Shown here one piece after another: positions 1 to 7,900 of a DNA stretch of 64,000 nucleotides (position 1 is its first letter; every line of letters starts with the position of its first letter). A program made the translations under genes and the position numbers. The notes below the pieces were generated by a model. The model was not told where the DNA came from. It did not search any database and saw only the letters and a list, made by a program, of their open reading frames with translations. The stretch is from Flagellimonas oceanensis (GTDB lineage: Bacteria > Bacteroidota > Bacteroidia > Flavobacteriales > Flavobacteriaceae), in the NCBI RefSeq assembly GCF_003992595.1, contig NZ_RZNA01000008.1:1-64000 (forward strand). Direction: 5' to 3'.

Positions 1-10
1 CAACGGTCTC

Positions 11-200
11 CTTTACTTTGAATTTATAAATTGAATAAGAGAAAGAGGAGAACTAAAACGGTCTCTAAGTTAAGCCTTACTAGACGTATCAGTCCTCTTT
101 TCTCCTAAAAGTTGCATAGAACCAATTGGAATACCAGGTGTTGTAGCACCCAATAAAGGAAATAGTTTTTGCAACATAAATTAACTGTCAATTTTAAAAT
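11..200 (+). ncRNA. Candidate IS110 bridge RNA
   Basis: The noncoding leader of the IS folds into two clear hairpins. Bases 39-49 pair with 93-104 (11 bp, one bulge), closing a 43-nt loop. A second hairpin pairs 125-129 with 150-154, with an inner GTG/CAC stem at 138-149. Inside the first loop, bases 57-65 read AACGGTCTC, an exact copy of the left flank at 2-10. In IS110 elements the left noncoding end is known to encode a bridge RNA whose target-binding loop carries a guide identical to the left target half. The match and fold fit that model. The right guide and the donor loop could not be assigned, so this is a candidate only. Confidence 0.45.
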
Positions 201-201
201 T

Positions 202-1191
202 ATGAAAAATTACAAAGAAGCCATTGGTATCGATGTATCAAAGAAGACTTTGGACGTTAGCTGTCATCTATTGGGCAAGCACAAGGTATTTGCGAACGAC
301 ATAAGGGGGTATCGTTCCATGTTGTCCTGGGTGGGAAAAGAAGTGAAGGAATCCTTTTTTTACTGTTTTGAGAACACGGGGAACTATTCCTTGAAACTGT
401 CCTGCTATTTAAGTGGGCAAGGTGTTGATTATGTAGAGGAGAATCCGTTGAGGATAAAAAGGTCCCTTGGTCTGGTACGGGAAAAGAGCGACAAGGTGGA
501 TTCCCGGCTCATAGCAAGATATGCCTGGTTGTGCAGGGAAGAACTGACCATGAGCGAGGCAAAGAGTTTGGTTTATCAGGAGTTGGGGAGGTTATTGGGC
601 CTTCGTGATCAAATGGTACGCAATAGGGCGGGGCTATTGGGCACCTTAAAGGAGATGGAACATTTGTTGGGGAGTCCATCCACGGATATAGGCTGTATTT
701 GCATTAAGAGGACGATAGCTTCACTTGATAAACAGGTCAAGGCCATTGAGGCCAGAATGGATCAGATACTAAGGGAGGATGAGGAATTGTCGGGCAATTA
801 CGGACTGTTGCTTTCTTTACGTGGGATTGGTTTTGTGGTGGCGTGCCAGCTGCTCTATCACACCCAAAACTTCCGGCAATTCGATTCATGGAGAAAATTC
901 TCGAGTTATTGTGGTCTGGCTCCCTATGACCACCAATCCGGTAGTGGTTTGAGAAGGAAGAGACAGTGTCATTGGATCGGGGACAGAAAGATGAAGACTT
1001 TGTTGAGTATGGCAGGTATATCGGCAATACAACATGATCCGGAGCTCAGGGCGTACTATAAACGAAAAATAGCGGAAGGGAAGCCTAAGATGCTTGCCTT
1101 GAACAATGTCAGGAACAAACTTTTGGCAAGGGCATTCTCAGTAGTAAAAAGAGGAACGCCATATGTGGTTTTACAGCAATACGCGGCTTGA
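202..1191 (+). CDS. IS110-family transposase (DEDD recombinase)
   Basis: This 329-residue protein has both domains of IS110 transposases. The N-terminal RuvC-like domain shows the acidic tetrad D11 (in GIDVSKK), E57 (in FENTG), D97 and D100 (in SDKVD). The C-terminal Transposase_20 region starts near residue 203 (LSLRGIGFVVA) and has the serine-containing segment at 242-250 (candidate nucleophiles S246 and S248), followed by a basic stretch. The start at ATG 202 is preferred to the upstream TTG at 169 because the homologous region begins just after it. The gene has no frameshift or stop and looks active. It would catalyse RNA-guided excision and insertion of the element. Confidence 0.93.
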   Translation: MKNYKEAIGIDVSKKTLDVSCHLLGKHKVFANDIRGYRSMLSWVGKEVKESFFYCFENTGNYSLKLSCYLSGQGVDYVEENPLRIKRSLGLVREKSDKVDSRLIARYAWLCREELTMSEAKSLVYQELGRLLGLRDQMVRNRAGLLGTLKEMEHLLGSPSTDIGCICIKRTIASLDKQVKAIEARMDQILREDEELSGNYGLLLSLRGIGFVVACQLLYHTQNFRQFDSWRKFSSYCGLAPYDHQSGSGLRRKRQCHWIGDRKMKTLLSMAGISAIQHDPELRAYYKRKIAEGKPKMLALNNVRNKLLARAFSVVKRGTPYVVLQQYAA

Positions 1192-1230
1192 CAATAAGAT
1201 CTAAATAAGTTTGGATTTGATCTTGGAATA

Positions 1231-1403
1231 CGGCTATGATTTCGTTGTGGCTGGCGGCTGGCGAGCGACAGCGTGGGCCGGTGCGATTTTCCAGCGAGCC
1301 AGGGCCGCTTTACGAAAGCATTCCCGTGGTTTTTGTTTTCTTAAAAGTAGGGAATTTAGATCAAGGCAGGAGGAAACAATGAATTATAGCCAGTGTTAGC
1401 AGC
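1231..1403 (-). repeat. attC-like repeat, copy A (distal arm interrupted by the IS)
   Basis: This copy is clearly homologous to the repeat at 1937-2103, with about 23 extra bases near 1253-1275. Read on the minus strand it starts with the cassette-end motif GCTGCTAAC (complement of 1395-1403), then an arm ending in GGCTATAATTC, and it finishes with the matching arm at 1231-1240 (CATAGCCG on the minus strand). The arms can pair to form a long cruciform. The outermost few bases of the distal arm are missing at 1225-1230 and reappear at 1-10, on the other side of the IS. It lies 8 nt beyond the stop of the neighbouring cassette gene. Confidence 0.65.
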
Positions 1404-1411
1404 TGGCTTTT

Positions 1412-1927
1412 TTATTCTGTTCGTTTCCTTAATTCTTTTATCTCATTCTCCAAATCCGATTTTGCTCTTAATCTCCATTCTGTTATTTTTCTCTCAATCT
1501 CCGATTCCGTTTCTTTTTCATTTGGTAAAGGTGGTTTTGGAGGTTTTGTAGCAGAAATATTGTCTTCAGGACTATTGAGGCTTCGTGTTAGTCCACAATG
1601 ATTTATTACAACTTGATTCTCATCGTTGAAATTCCCATAAATCAGCCAATTTCCAGTTTTATCAATTATTGGACCGCACATTTGGTCATATGCTCCAGTA
1701 TAAACCGTACCGTTTTCTTAGCCTTTAAAAGATTCTACAACTTTAAACTGAAACAAACTATTTATAGGGTCAATTTCTATTACCTCTCCAATGAAGATGC
1801 ATTCTGAATTTTCAAATTCATAATCTTGAATAGCTTTTAAACTTTTTGGGATTGAGCAAGTGCAAGCAATTATGTTAGTTGATGCTAACATTAAAACCCC
1901 GATCAATATTTTGATTGTAAATTTCAT
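1412..1927 (-). pseudogene. Secreted Cys-x-Cys protein interrupted by one in-frame stop
   Basis: Two minus-strand open segments (1721-1927 and 1412-1717) lie in the same frame and are separated only by a TAA codon at 1718-1720; read through, they give one protein of about 171 residues. It begins with a signal peptide ending in ACTCSIP, so the mature protein would start with Cys-x-Cys, as in TIMP/netrin-like domains; that similarity is an inference from a short motif. The second half ends in a Pro-rich stretch and a charged helix. The gene fills a cassette-like unit: its ATG lies 9 nt inside the terminal GTTAGCAGC (minus strand of 1937-1945) and its stop is 8 nt from the next repeat. It could be a pseudogene, or the stop could be a sequencing error. 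Confidence 0.7.
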
Positions 1928-1936
1928 TTTAAGCTT

Positions 1937-2103
1937 GCTGCTAACGGTTCTCGGCTATGATTTCGTTGTGGCTGGCCGGTGCGATTTTCCAGCGAGCCAA
2001 TGCCGCATTACGAAAGCATTCCCGTGGTTAATAGTTTTCTTAAAAATAGGGAATTTAGTTCAAGGCAGGAGGGAACAATGAATTATAGCCAGTGTTGTAC
2101 ACC
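1937..2103 (-). repeat. attC-like repeat, copy B (intact)
   Basis: Read on the minus strand, this element of about 165 bp begins GGTGTACAAC (complement of 2094-2103), continues ACT then GGCTATAATTC, and ends with the arm CATAGCC, then GAGAACC and GTTAGCAGC (complement of 1937-1945). GGCTAT/ATAGCC and AAC/GTT are complementary, giving a symmetric stem with unequal spacers, as in integron attC sites. The bases outside the AAC/GTT points are not conserved between copies but match the far end of the adjacent cassette, which is the signature left by recombination of circular cassettes at G/TT. The classical RYYYAAC/GTTRRRY consensus is only partly met. Confidence 0.65.
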
Positions 2104-2107
2104 GTTT

Positions 2108-2740
2108 TTATAATTTTTCCATTTCTCCAAATCCATAAGTTCGGTCAGATAAATTTGAATAATAGACATAATTTCCGTTTTCTAGAACGTCAATAATTTT
2201 GACATCTATTTTTTGTCCAATTAGGTATTTATGTTCAGGTTTTGAAACTTTTAAGTAGGTCAAAACATAATTGCAAGGTGAAATCCACTCGATTTTAAAA
2301 ACCAATTTCGAGTCCTTTGTTTTTTCAATTTGCTTTCGTTTCCGTCTTTTGATTTTCACATCTCGATATTCGGGATTTATATACCGATATTTTCCCTTTC
2401 CAAATTCGGTGAAACAATTTGAATCCGTTTCAGCCATCGATTCATACTTTGAATTCACAATGGTAAAGGGATAGTCGAAACATTGGTTGCTAAATTTACT
2501 TTCAGGTAAAAAGTCAATTCCTTTCCGATATTCTATAATTTGTTGAATAACATCTTTGTTTTTATAAGTCGTTCTTTTTGGAATTTCAGTTACAGATGTT
2601 GTTTCTCCGTTTTCTCCAATGCAAATTTGGACATATAGATATTCAACGACTTCTACATCATCCACAAAAAAGTATTGTTGAACTTGTGAAAAAGTCAAAG
2701 ACGATTGTAAAATTAAAATCAGGAATATAATTTTTCGCAT
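2108..2740 (-). CDS. Secreted protein of unknown function, cassette-borne
   Basis: The 210-residue product starts with a typical signal peptide (MRKIIFLILILQSSLTFSQ) and has no family I recognise. The mature part is rich in Tyr, Lys and Asp, has a basic stretch near residue 130, and a C-terminal segment describing a small beta domain (EWISPCNYVLTYLKVSKPEH). ATG 2740 is chosen over the upstream in-frame start at 2794 because it opens the signal peptide, and because 2794 would lie beyond the cassette junction. The start is 15 nt inside GTTGTACACC (minus strand of 2756-2765) and the stop is 4 nt from GGTGTACAAC (minus strand of 2094-2103). This compact fit is typical of one-gene cassettes. Confidence 0.75.
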   Translation of the reverse strand: MRKIIFLILILQSSLTFSQVQQYFFVDDVEVVEYLYVQICIGENGETTSVTEIPKRTTYKNKDVIQQIIEYRKGIDFLPESKFSNQCFDYPFTIVNSKYESMAETDSNCFTEFGKGKYRYINPEYRDVKIKRRKRKQIEKTKDSKLVFKIEWISPCNYVLTYLKVSKPEHKYLIGQKIDVKIIDVLENGNYVYYSNLSDRTYGFGEMEKL

Positions 2741-2755
2741 AGGTTTTGGTAAAAT

Positions 2756-2765
2756 GGTGTACAAC
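2756..2765 (-). repeat. Outer terminus of the second cassette-like unit
   Basis: GGTGTACAAC here is the exact reverse complement of GTTGTACACC at 2094-2103, so the two ends of this unit would be complementary if it were excised as a circle. Beyond 2765 the sequence does not resemble repeats A or B, so either the array ends here or the neighbouring site is of another type. An imperfect palindrome around 2811-2850 (GCTGC...GCAGC) lies in the spacer before the core genome resumes. Confidence 0.55.
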
Positions 2766-2926
2766 TTGTTTATATACTGAACTTTCTTGTACATATACTA
2801 CCTATTTGGATGCTGCGCTAAGTTACTATCAATAGGAAACGATAGCAGCGTTCAAATTACAAAATCAATTTGAATTTTTTCTGAAAGATACCTTTCGCAG
2901 GCGCATTGGCCAACAAAATGAAGCTA

Positions 2927-4045
2927 TTACAGGTCCTTCACATAGGTACGCCTACGTTTGATGACCTTGGGGTCAAAATGCTTCCACATTTGCTGTATGG
3001 CGATATTGTCCTCCAATTCCGGGGTACGAATACAGTTGACCACCCCACGCTTTTTAAAGGTATGATAGAACTCGTTGAAAATAATGGAAGTAACCCCTTT
3101 GTTTTGATACTTCGGATGGATGCCGATCAGATAAAAAATAGCATCCTTGCTATGCTTTCGGGCATGTAACAAATGAAAAATCCCAAATGGGAACAATTTA
3201 CCGTTCGCCTTTTGCAACGCTTCGGAAAAAGAGGGCATCACAATGGCGAAGGCAACCAGATTATCCTCTGCATCCACCACAAATTTGATGTATTCCGGAT
3301 TGATGAAGCTGATATATTTCTTTTTGAAATACTCCTTCTGGATATCCGTGATCTTCACAAAAGAGGATAGCTTGGCATAGGTGTCATTAAAAAGGTCGAA
3401 CATCTTGTCCACCCAGGGCATGATCTCGGAACTCTTTTCAAAGTTCATCTCGCGGAGCCCATAGCGTTTCTTGATCAGTAAATTGGCCTTCGCGAACAGT
3501 TTTGGGTCAGCATTGGCGGCTAAGAACTTGCTTTCGCGGTATTCTTTTTCCTTGGTAAAGCCGTGTTGCTCAAAATGTGACTGATAATAGGGGTGGTTGT
3601 ACCAGGTAACCATGGTTCCAATATGGTCAAAACCTTCGGTAAGTACGCCAACCTTATCCAAATTGGAAAAGCCTACGGGCCCTTCCATATATTCAAGCTG
3701 GTGTTCCTTTCCAATCTCACGGACTTTGTCCAACAAGGCTTTGGAAACCTCAAGGTCGTCCACAAAATCGAACCAACCGAACCGCATTTTTTTAAGGCCT
3801 TGTTCCTTTACTTCCAACCAGTTGATGATGGCTGCTACGCGTCCCACGATTTTACCGTCTTTGTAGGCCAAAAAGAATTGGGCCTCCGCCGATTTAAAAA
3901 CAGGGTTTTCGTCCTTGTCAAAAGAAGCCATTTCATCTTTGATGATAGGGGGTACCCAATAGGGGGAATCCTTGTAGAGCGAAAATGGAAATTTCACAAA
4001 TCGCTTAAGGTCGGATTTGGACTGAACCTGTTTAACGGAAACCAT
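2927..4045 (-). CDS. GNAT-like N-acetyltransferase domain protein
   Basis: This 372-residue protein belongs to a family common in Bacteroidota that is sometimes mislabelled GTP cyclohydrolase. An N-terminal half begins with a GNAT-like segment around residues 15-80 (PYWVPPII, then FFLAYKDGKIVGRVAAI). The C-terminal third has an acetyl-CoA-binding pattern near residues 305-330 (LIGIHPKYQNKGVTSIIF), so a double-GNAT fold is likely. The substrate is unknown. It is the first core gene after the accessory segment and appears monocistronic, with about 60 nt separating it from the next minus-strand gene. Confidence 0.75.
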   Translation of the reverse strand: MVSVKQVQSKSDLKRFVKFPFSLYKDSPYWVPPIIKDEMASFDKDENPVFKSAEAQFFLAYKDGKIVGRVAAIINWLEVKEQGLKKMRFGWFDFVDDLEVSKALLDKVREIGKEHQLEYMEGPVGFSNLDKVGVLTEGFDHIGTMVTWYNHPYYQSHFEQHGFTKEKEYRESKFLAANADPKLFAKANLLIKKRYGLREMNFEKSSEIMPWVDKMFDLFNDTYAKLSSFVKITDIQKEYFKKKYISFINPEYIKFVVDAEDNLVAFAIVMPSFSEALQKANGKLFPFGIFHLLHARKHSKDAIFYLIGIHPKYQNKGVTSIIFNEFYHTFKKRGVVNCIRTPELEDNIAIQQMWKHFDPKVIKRRRTYVKDL

Positions 4046-4111
4046 ACGTGCAAATTAATGCCCAATATTATGAATATTACTTGCAGTAGAAAAATGAAGT
4101 TGATGCAAAAC

Positions 4112-5083
4112 TTAAAAATCTATGGTGCCACCTTTGTTTTTCTTTCGTTTTCTCGATTTTTTTCGGTTGGCGTTCTTTTTGATTTTTCCATTCACACCGG
4201 ATTGCTGTTCGTTGATAGGAATAAGTTCATCCTTATGAAAGTCCAATCGGTAAGAAAAACCCAGCACCACAAACAATCGGGATGGGTCATTTTTAAAGCC
4301 GGAACCCAAATGAAAATCAGCCTGGAAATTCGGATTGATCAAACGGGCAACCCCGGTTCTCAAGATAATATCCGAATAGCGGTCCCCGGAAATGCCTTGT
4401 CCTTCAAAAAAGACACTCCATCTAGGATCACGGAAAGAATGGGTAACGGATAGGGCGTAGCGCCATTCCGGAAAATCGGTGGTAATGCGGTCGTAGGCAA
4501 TATTGGAAATCAACACGAACCTTGGCGAAAGCCTGCTCTGTGTCTGAATACCACCACGGTAGGAGACTGTAGGCTCATTGGGGTAAAATGGATTGTCGCC
4601 CAATACAAAATTGGCTCCACCATACACTGATACGGCAGGAATCAGATTTTTCCATTGGAATACATTGTTGGCCCTCCAGCTGTACAAATTCGGTTTGTTG
4701 CGTTCCGGATTTTTGAACGGGTCAAAAACCAAATATTTTAAACCTACGCGGTTTCGTGAAAAATTCGTCAGGTTGCCCTCAATGCCCAAATCGGGATACG
4801 TGATATTTTGTGTGATGAAAGATCCTTCGGCAATCACTTCCAGTTCCTCAAAAAGCAATCCGTACCTAAACGCATAATCCGCCCCAAAAATGTTGGAGTC
4901 GGAATTCAAATCGGCATTGTCTTGCTGTTCGTACAACATTCCCACCTCGGCCTGAATCACGTTTTTACCAACAGCGTAAGCACTCGCGGCCCTTCCGGGT
5001 CGGTTGGAATTGATCACATCGGTATATTGCGCAAAAATGAAGGTTGGGAATAGAACGAAAAGAAAAAAAGACTTTTTGATCAT
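4112..5083 (-). CDS. Outer-membrane beta-barrel protein, transporter-like
   Basis: The product of 323 residues opens with a signal peptide (MIKKSFFLFVLFPTFIFAQ) and continues with alternating aromatic and polar strands (GADYAFRYGLLF, FHLGSGFKNDPSRLFVVLGFSYRLDF) typical of the MetA-pathway/transporter-like outer-membrane barrel family. ATG 5083 is preferred to the ATG 12 nt upstream because the signal peptide starts there. The last 25 residues are a strongly basic Lys/Arg tail after the final barrel strand, which is unusual for the family and might face the periplasm. Substrate unknown. Confidence 0.7.
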   Translation of the reverse strand: MIKKSFFLFVLFPTFIFAQYTDVINSNRPGRAASAYAVGKNVIQAEVGMLYEQQDNADLNSDSNIFGADYAFRYGLLFEELEVIAEGSFITQNITYPDLGIEGNLTNFSRNRVGLKYLVFDPFKNPERNKPNLYSWRANNVFQWKNLIPAVSVYGGANFVLGDNPFYPNEPTVSYRGGIQTQSRLSPRFVLISNIAYDRITTDFPEWRYALSVTHSFRDPRWSVFFEGQGISGDRYSDIILRTGVARLINPNFQADFHLGSGFKNDPSRLFVVLGFSYRLDFHKDELIPINEQQSGVNGKIKKNANRKKSRKRKKNKGGTIDF

Positions 5084-5182
5084 GGAAATGTCCATATAAC
5101 TGGGTTTTTAATACTATTTTAAGATACGTTTGATGGGTTTACGCTACTAACAGTGTAAATTTGATTCAATAACTAAGGTTAT

Positions 5183-5443
5183 ATGGTTTTACTACAAACG
5201 ATTTTAATTGTCATATTAGTATACTACGGGCTCAAATTCCTTATGAAGTGGTTGGCCCCGAAACTACTGAATTATGCAGTGAAGAAGACAAACGAACGTT
5301 TTTCACAGCAGTTTGGAAACGCTCAAGATTTTGGCAATGAAGCACCTAAGGAAGGGGAGACCTCCATTTCCAAAAAACCGCCCCGCAAATCCAATCCCTC
5401 AAAAAAAGTTGGAGAATACATAGATTTTGAGGAAATTGATTAA
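5183..5443 (+). CDS. DUF4834 family small membrane protein
   Basis: An 86-residue protein with one N-terminal transmembrane helix (residues 2-20), a short amphipathic stretch (LNYAVKKTNERFSQQFG) and a polar Lys/Pro-rich tail ending in a conserved YIDFEEID. This arrangement matches DUF4834 of Flavobacteriia; no function is known. It is the first gene of the plus-strand glycan operon, lying only 24 nt upstream of the YfhO-like gene, so it may assist membrane assembly. That role is inferred from position alone. Confidence 0.8.
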   Translation: MVLLQTILIVILVYYGLKFLMKWLAPKLLNYAVKKTNERFSQQFGNAQDFGNEAPKEGETSISKKPPRKSNPSKKVGEYIDFEEID

Positions 5444-5467
5444 TATTTGCCGAATCAAAACCTATCC

Positions 5468-7900
5468 ATGAATCTTTCTCCAAAAGCCATTATCACCCAT
5501 ATTTGTGTTATTGCTTTATTTATCCTTGCCTCGCTGGTCTATTTTTATCCAGTTTTGCAAGGAAAAGCCATTTATCAATCCGACATAGCCCAATACAAGG
5601 GCATGGCCCAAGAACGTGATGCCTACAAAGATGTAACGGGCGAGGAATCCTACTGGACCAATAGTGCTTTCGGCGGAATGCCCACGTATCAGTTGGGAGC
5701 CAATTATCCGCACAACTACGTAAAGGAGCTGGACCGTTTGATTCGGTTTTTGCCACGACCTGCCGATTATCTGTTCTTATATTTGATAGGGTTTTACATA
5801 CTGCTTTTATGTTTGAAGGTGGATTTTAGATTGGCCGCTCTGGGAGCTATTGCTTTCGGCTTCTCTACCTACATGATCATTATTCTTGGCGTGGGACACA
5901 ATGCCAAGGCACATGCGCTGGGGTACATTCCCATGGTGTTGGGAGGCATTGTGCTCGTGTTTCGAAAAAAATATATTCTGGGATTCATACTGACCGCATT
6001 GGCCATGGCGCTTGAAATCAGTGCCAATCACTACCAAATGACTTATTATTTTATGCTTTTGGTGCTGGTGATGGGTTTGGTGTATCTCATTTATGCCATC
6101 AAAGAAAAAGAGCTCAAACATTTCTTCGCTTCGGTGGGTATTTTGGTCGTAGCGGTTGTACTGTCCATCTTTACCAATGCCACAAGTCTTTTGGCCACTA
6201 AGGAATATGCGGATTGGAGTACCCGTGGTAAATCAGAACTTACGGTAAACCCAGATGGAAGTGAAAAAGAGATTTCCACAGGGCTGGAGAAAGAATACAT
6301 AACACAATACAGCTACGGAATCGCAGAATCCCTGAACCTGTTTGCACCCCGACTGTTCGGAGGCTCGGGAGGTGAGGATTTGGGCAAGGATTCCAAAGCC
6401 TACGAATATTTGACCAATCAAGGGCTATCGTCCACCAAGGCCATGGAATTTTCGAGCAGTTTGCCTTTATATTGGGGAGATCAACCCATTGTGGCCGCAC
6501 CTGCCTACGTTGGGGCCATTGTATTTTTCCTGTTTATGTTGGGTGTTTTTCTGGTGGATGGTAAAAAGAAATGGTGGTTGTTATCCGGAGCTATTTTATC
6601 GTTAGTGCTCTCTTGGGGTAAAAACTTCCCCTTGCTTACCAATTTTATGATTGATTATTTCCCTCTCTACAACAAATTCAGGGCGGTTTCTTCCATTCAA
6701 GTGGTGTTGGAGCTTTGTTTGCCGGTGTTAGGGATTCTTGGAATTCGGGAACTGTTCAAATCATCGGTTGACCAAAAGGAAAAACTAAAAGCATTAAAAC
6801 TGAGTTTCTTTGTTTCGGTAGGACTTGGCATCGTCATTTTCCTGCTGAAAGGTTTCTTTGACTTTGAGGGTATGCGCGACGAAATGTACCGCGGCTACTT
6901 TGGCGATGAATTGATGACCATGATCCAGCGAGATCGTGAAGCGGTCTACGTGAACGACACCATCCGTTCGTTGATTTACGTAGCCTTGGCCGCTGCCGCT
7001 TTATGGTTTTTTATCAAAGATAAAATCAACAAAAATATATTGGTCTTCGCTTTGGGTGCCCTGATCCTGTTTGATTTGGTCGGTGTGGACCTCCGATATG
7101 TCAATGAGGACGATTTTGTACGTCAGCGTCAAGTAAACGAACCTTTTCAAGCGAATCAGATAGATCAGATGATTCAACAGGATGATTCCATTTTTCGGGT
7201 TTTCGACCCACAAGAAGGCTTGAACGGTGCCCGAACTTCTTACTTTCATAAATCTGTGGGCGGGTATCACGCCGCCAAACCTAGGGCACTTCAAAATTTG
7301 TTCGAGTACCATCTGTACCAGAACAATCTTCAGGTCATGAACATGTTGAATGTGAAATACGTCATTCAACAAGATGAGGAAGGGAACAGTTATCCTGCTG
7401 TAAACCCCGATGCCAACGGTAACGCATGGTTTGTGAATCAGTTGATACCTGTTGCATCTGCCAACGAGGAAATTTTGAAACTCAAGGATTTCAATTCCAA
7501 AACCCAAGCGGTGGTCAATACCAAGGAGTATCCAGAATTGACCAAGTTACGGTATTCGGTGGATTCTACCGCAAGCATCGATTTGGTGGAGTATCGTCCC
7601 GATTATTTAAAATATAGTGCCAACAATGCCAATGATGGTTTTGCGGTATTCTCCGAAATGCATTACCCATCGGGTTGGAATGCCTTTATTGATGGGGAGC
7701 CACAGGAACATTACAAGGTGGATTATGCCCTACGTGGTATGAAAGTACCTGCCGGTCAGCACGAAATCGAGTTCAAATTTGAGCCCGAAGTGGTGGAAAC
7801 GGGAAGCCAGATTACGTTGGCATCCAATATTCTTTTGGGATTGATTATTGTTGGGGGATTGGGCTTTACCCTGTTCCGCGGTAAAAAGGAAGAATCCTAA
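5468..7900 (+). CDS. YfhO-like polytopic membrane protein (GT-C type)
   Basis: The 810-residue protein has a lumenal loop after the first helix with the conserved QSDIAQYKGM segment, about a dozen transmembrane helices to residue 540, and a large soluble C-terminal domain ending in one more helix and a basic tail. This is the architecture of YfhO/GT-C lipid-linked sugar transferases, which modify surface polymers such as teichoic acids in Firmicutes; the acceptor in Bacteroidota is not established. ATG 5468 is chosen over the TTG at 5447. The stop TAA shares one base with the ATG of the next gene, so the two are translationally coupled. Confidence 0.85.
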   Translation: MNLSPKAIITHICVIALFILASLVYFYPVLQGKAIYQSDIAQYKGMAQERDAYKDVTGEESYWTNSAFGGMPTYQLGANYPHNYVKELDRLIRFLPRPADYLFLYLIGFYILLLCLKVDFRLAALGAIAFGFSTYMIIILGVGHNAKAHALGYIPMVLGGIVLVFRKKYILGFILTALAMALEISANHYQMTYYFMLLVLVMGLVYLIYAIKEKELKHFFASVGILVVAVVLSIFTNATSLLATKEYADWSTRGKSELTVNPDGSEKEISTGLEKEYITQYSYGIAESLNLFAPRLFGGSGGEDLGKDSKAYEYLTNQGLSSTKAMEFSSSLPLYWGDQPIVAAPAYVGAIVFFLFMLGVFLVDGKKKWWLLSGAILSLVLSWGKNFPLLTNFMIDYFPLYNKFRAVSSIQVVLELCLPVLGILGIRELFKSSVDQKEKLKALKLSFFVSVGLGIVIFLLKGFFDFEGMRDEMYRGYFGDELMTMIQRDREAVYVNDTIRSLIYVALAAAALWFFIKDKINKNILVFALGALILFDLVGVDLRYVNEDDFVRQRQVNEPFQANQIDQMIQQDDSIFRVFDPQEGLNGARTSYFHKSVGGYHAAKPRALQNLFEYHLYQNNLQVMNMLNVKYVIQQDEEGNSYPAVNPDANGNAWFVNQLIPVASANEEILKLKDFNSKTQAVVNTKEYPELTKLRYSVDSTASIDLVEYRPDYLKYSANNANDGFAVFSEMHYPSGWNAFIDGEPQEHYKVDYALRGMKVPAGQHEIEFKFEPEVVETGSQITLASNILLGLIIVGGLGFTLFRGKKEES

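Larger units (their letters stand above)
9..1224 (+). mobile_element. IS110-family insertion sequence (approximate limits)
   Basis: A single intact DEDD transposase gene is preceded by about 190 nt of structured noncoding DNA and followed by only about 30 nt of tail, which is the usual layout of IS110-group elements. These elements lack terminal inverted repeats, so the ends are inferred from the flanks: the left flank (1-10) reads like the outer arm of the attC-like repeats found further right (compare 1943-1955), and the right flank resumes with the rest of that repeat at 1231. The element therefore seems to have inserted into the repeat arm. The exact core dinucleotide cannot be fixed without an empty site. 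Confidence 0.55.

Noticed and set aside
169..201. TTG start giving the IS110 transposase 11 extra residues
   Set aside because: The family similarity begins at the ATG 202 region, and the upstream codons fall inside the presumed structured leader.
1231..2103. Interpreting repeats A and B as ends of one transposon
   Set aside because: They are direct repeats, lack a shared transposase between them, and the bases at their outer edges vary with the adjoining gene unit.
3593..4453. Plus-strand ORF of 286 codons
   Set aside because: It runs antisense across two good minus-strand genes, has no recognisable domain, and its composition follows the opposite strand.
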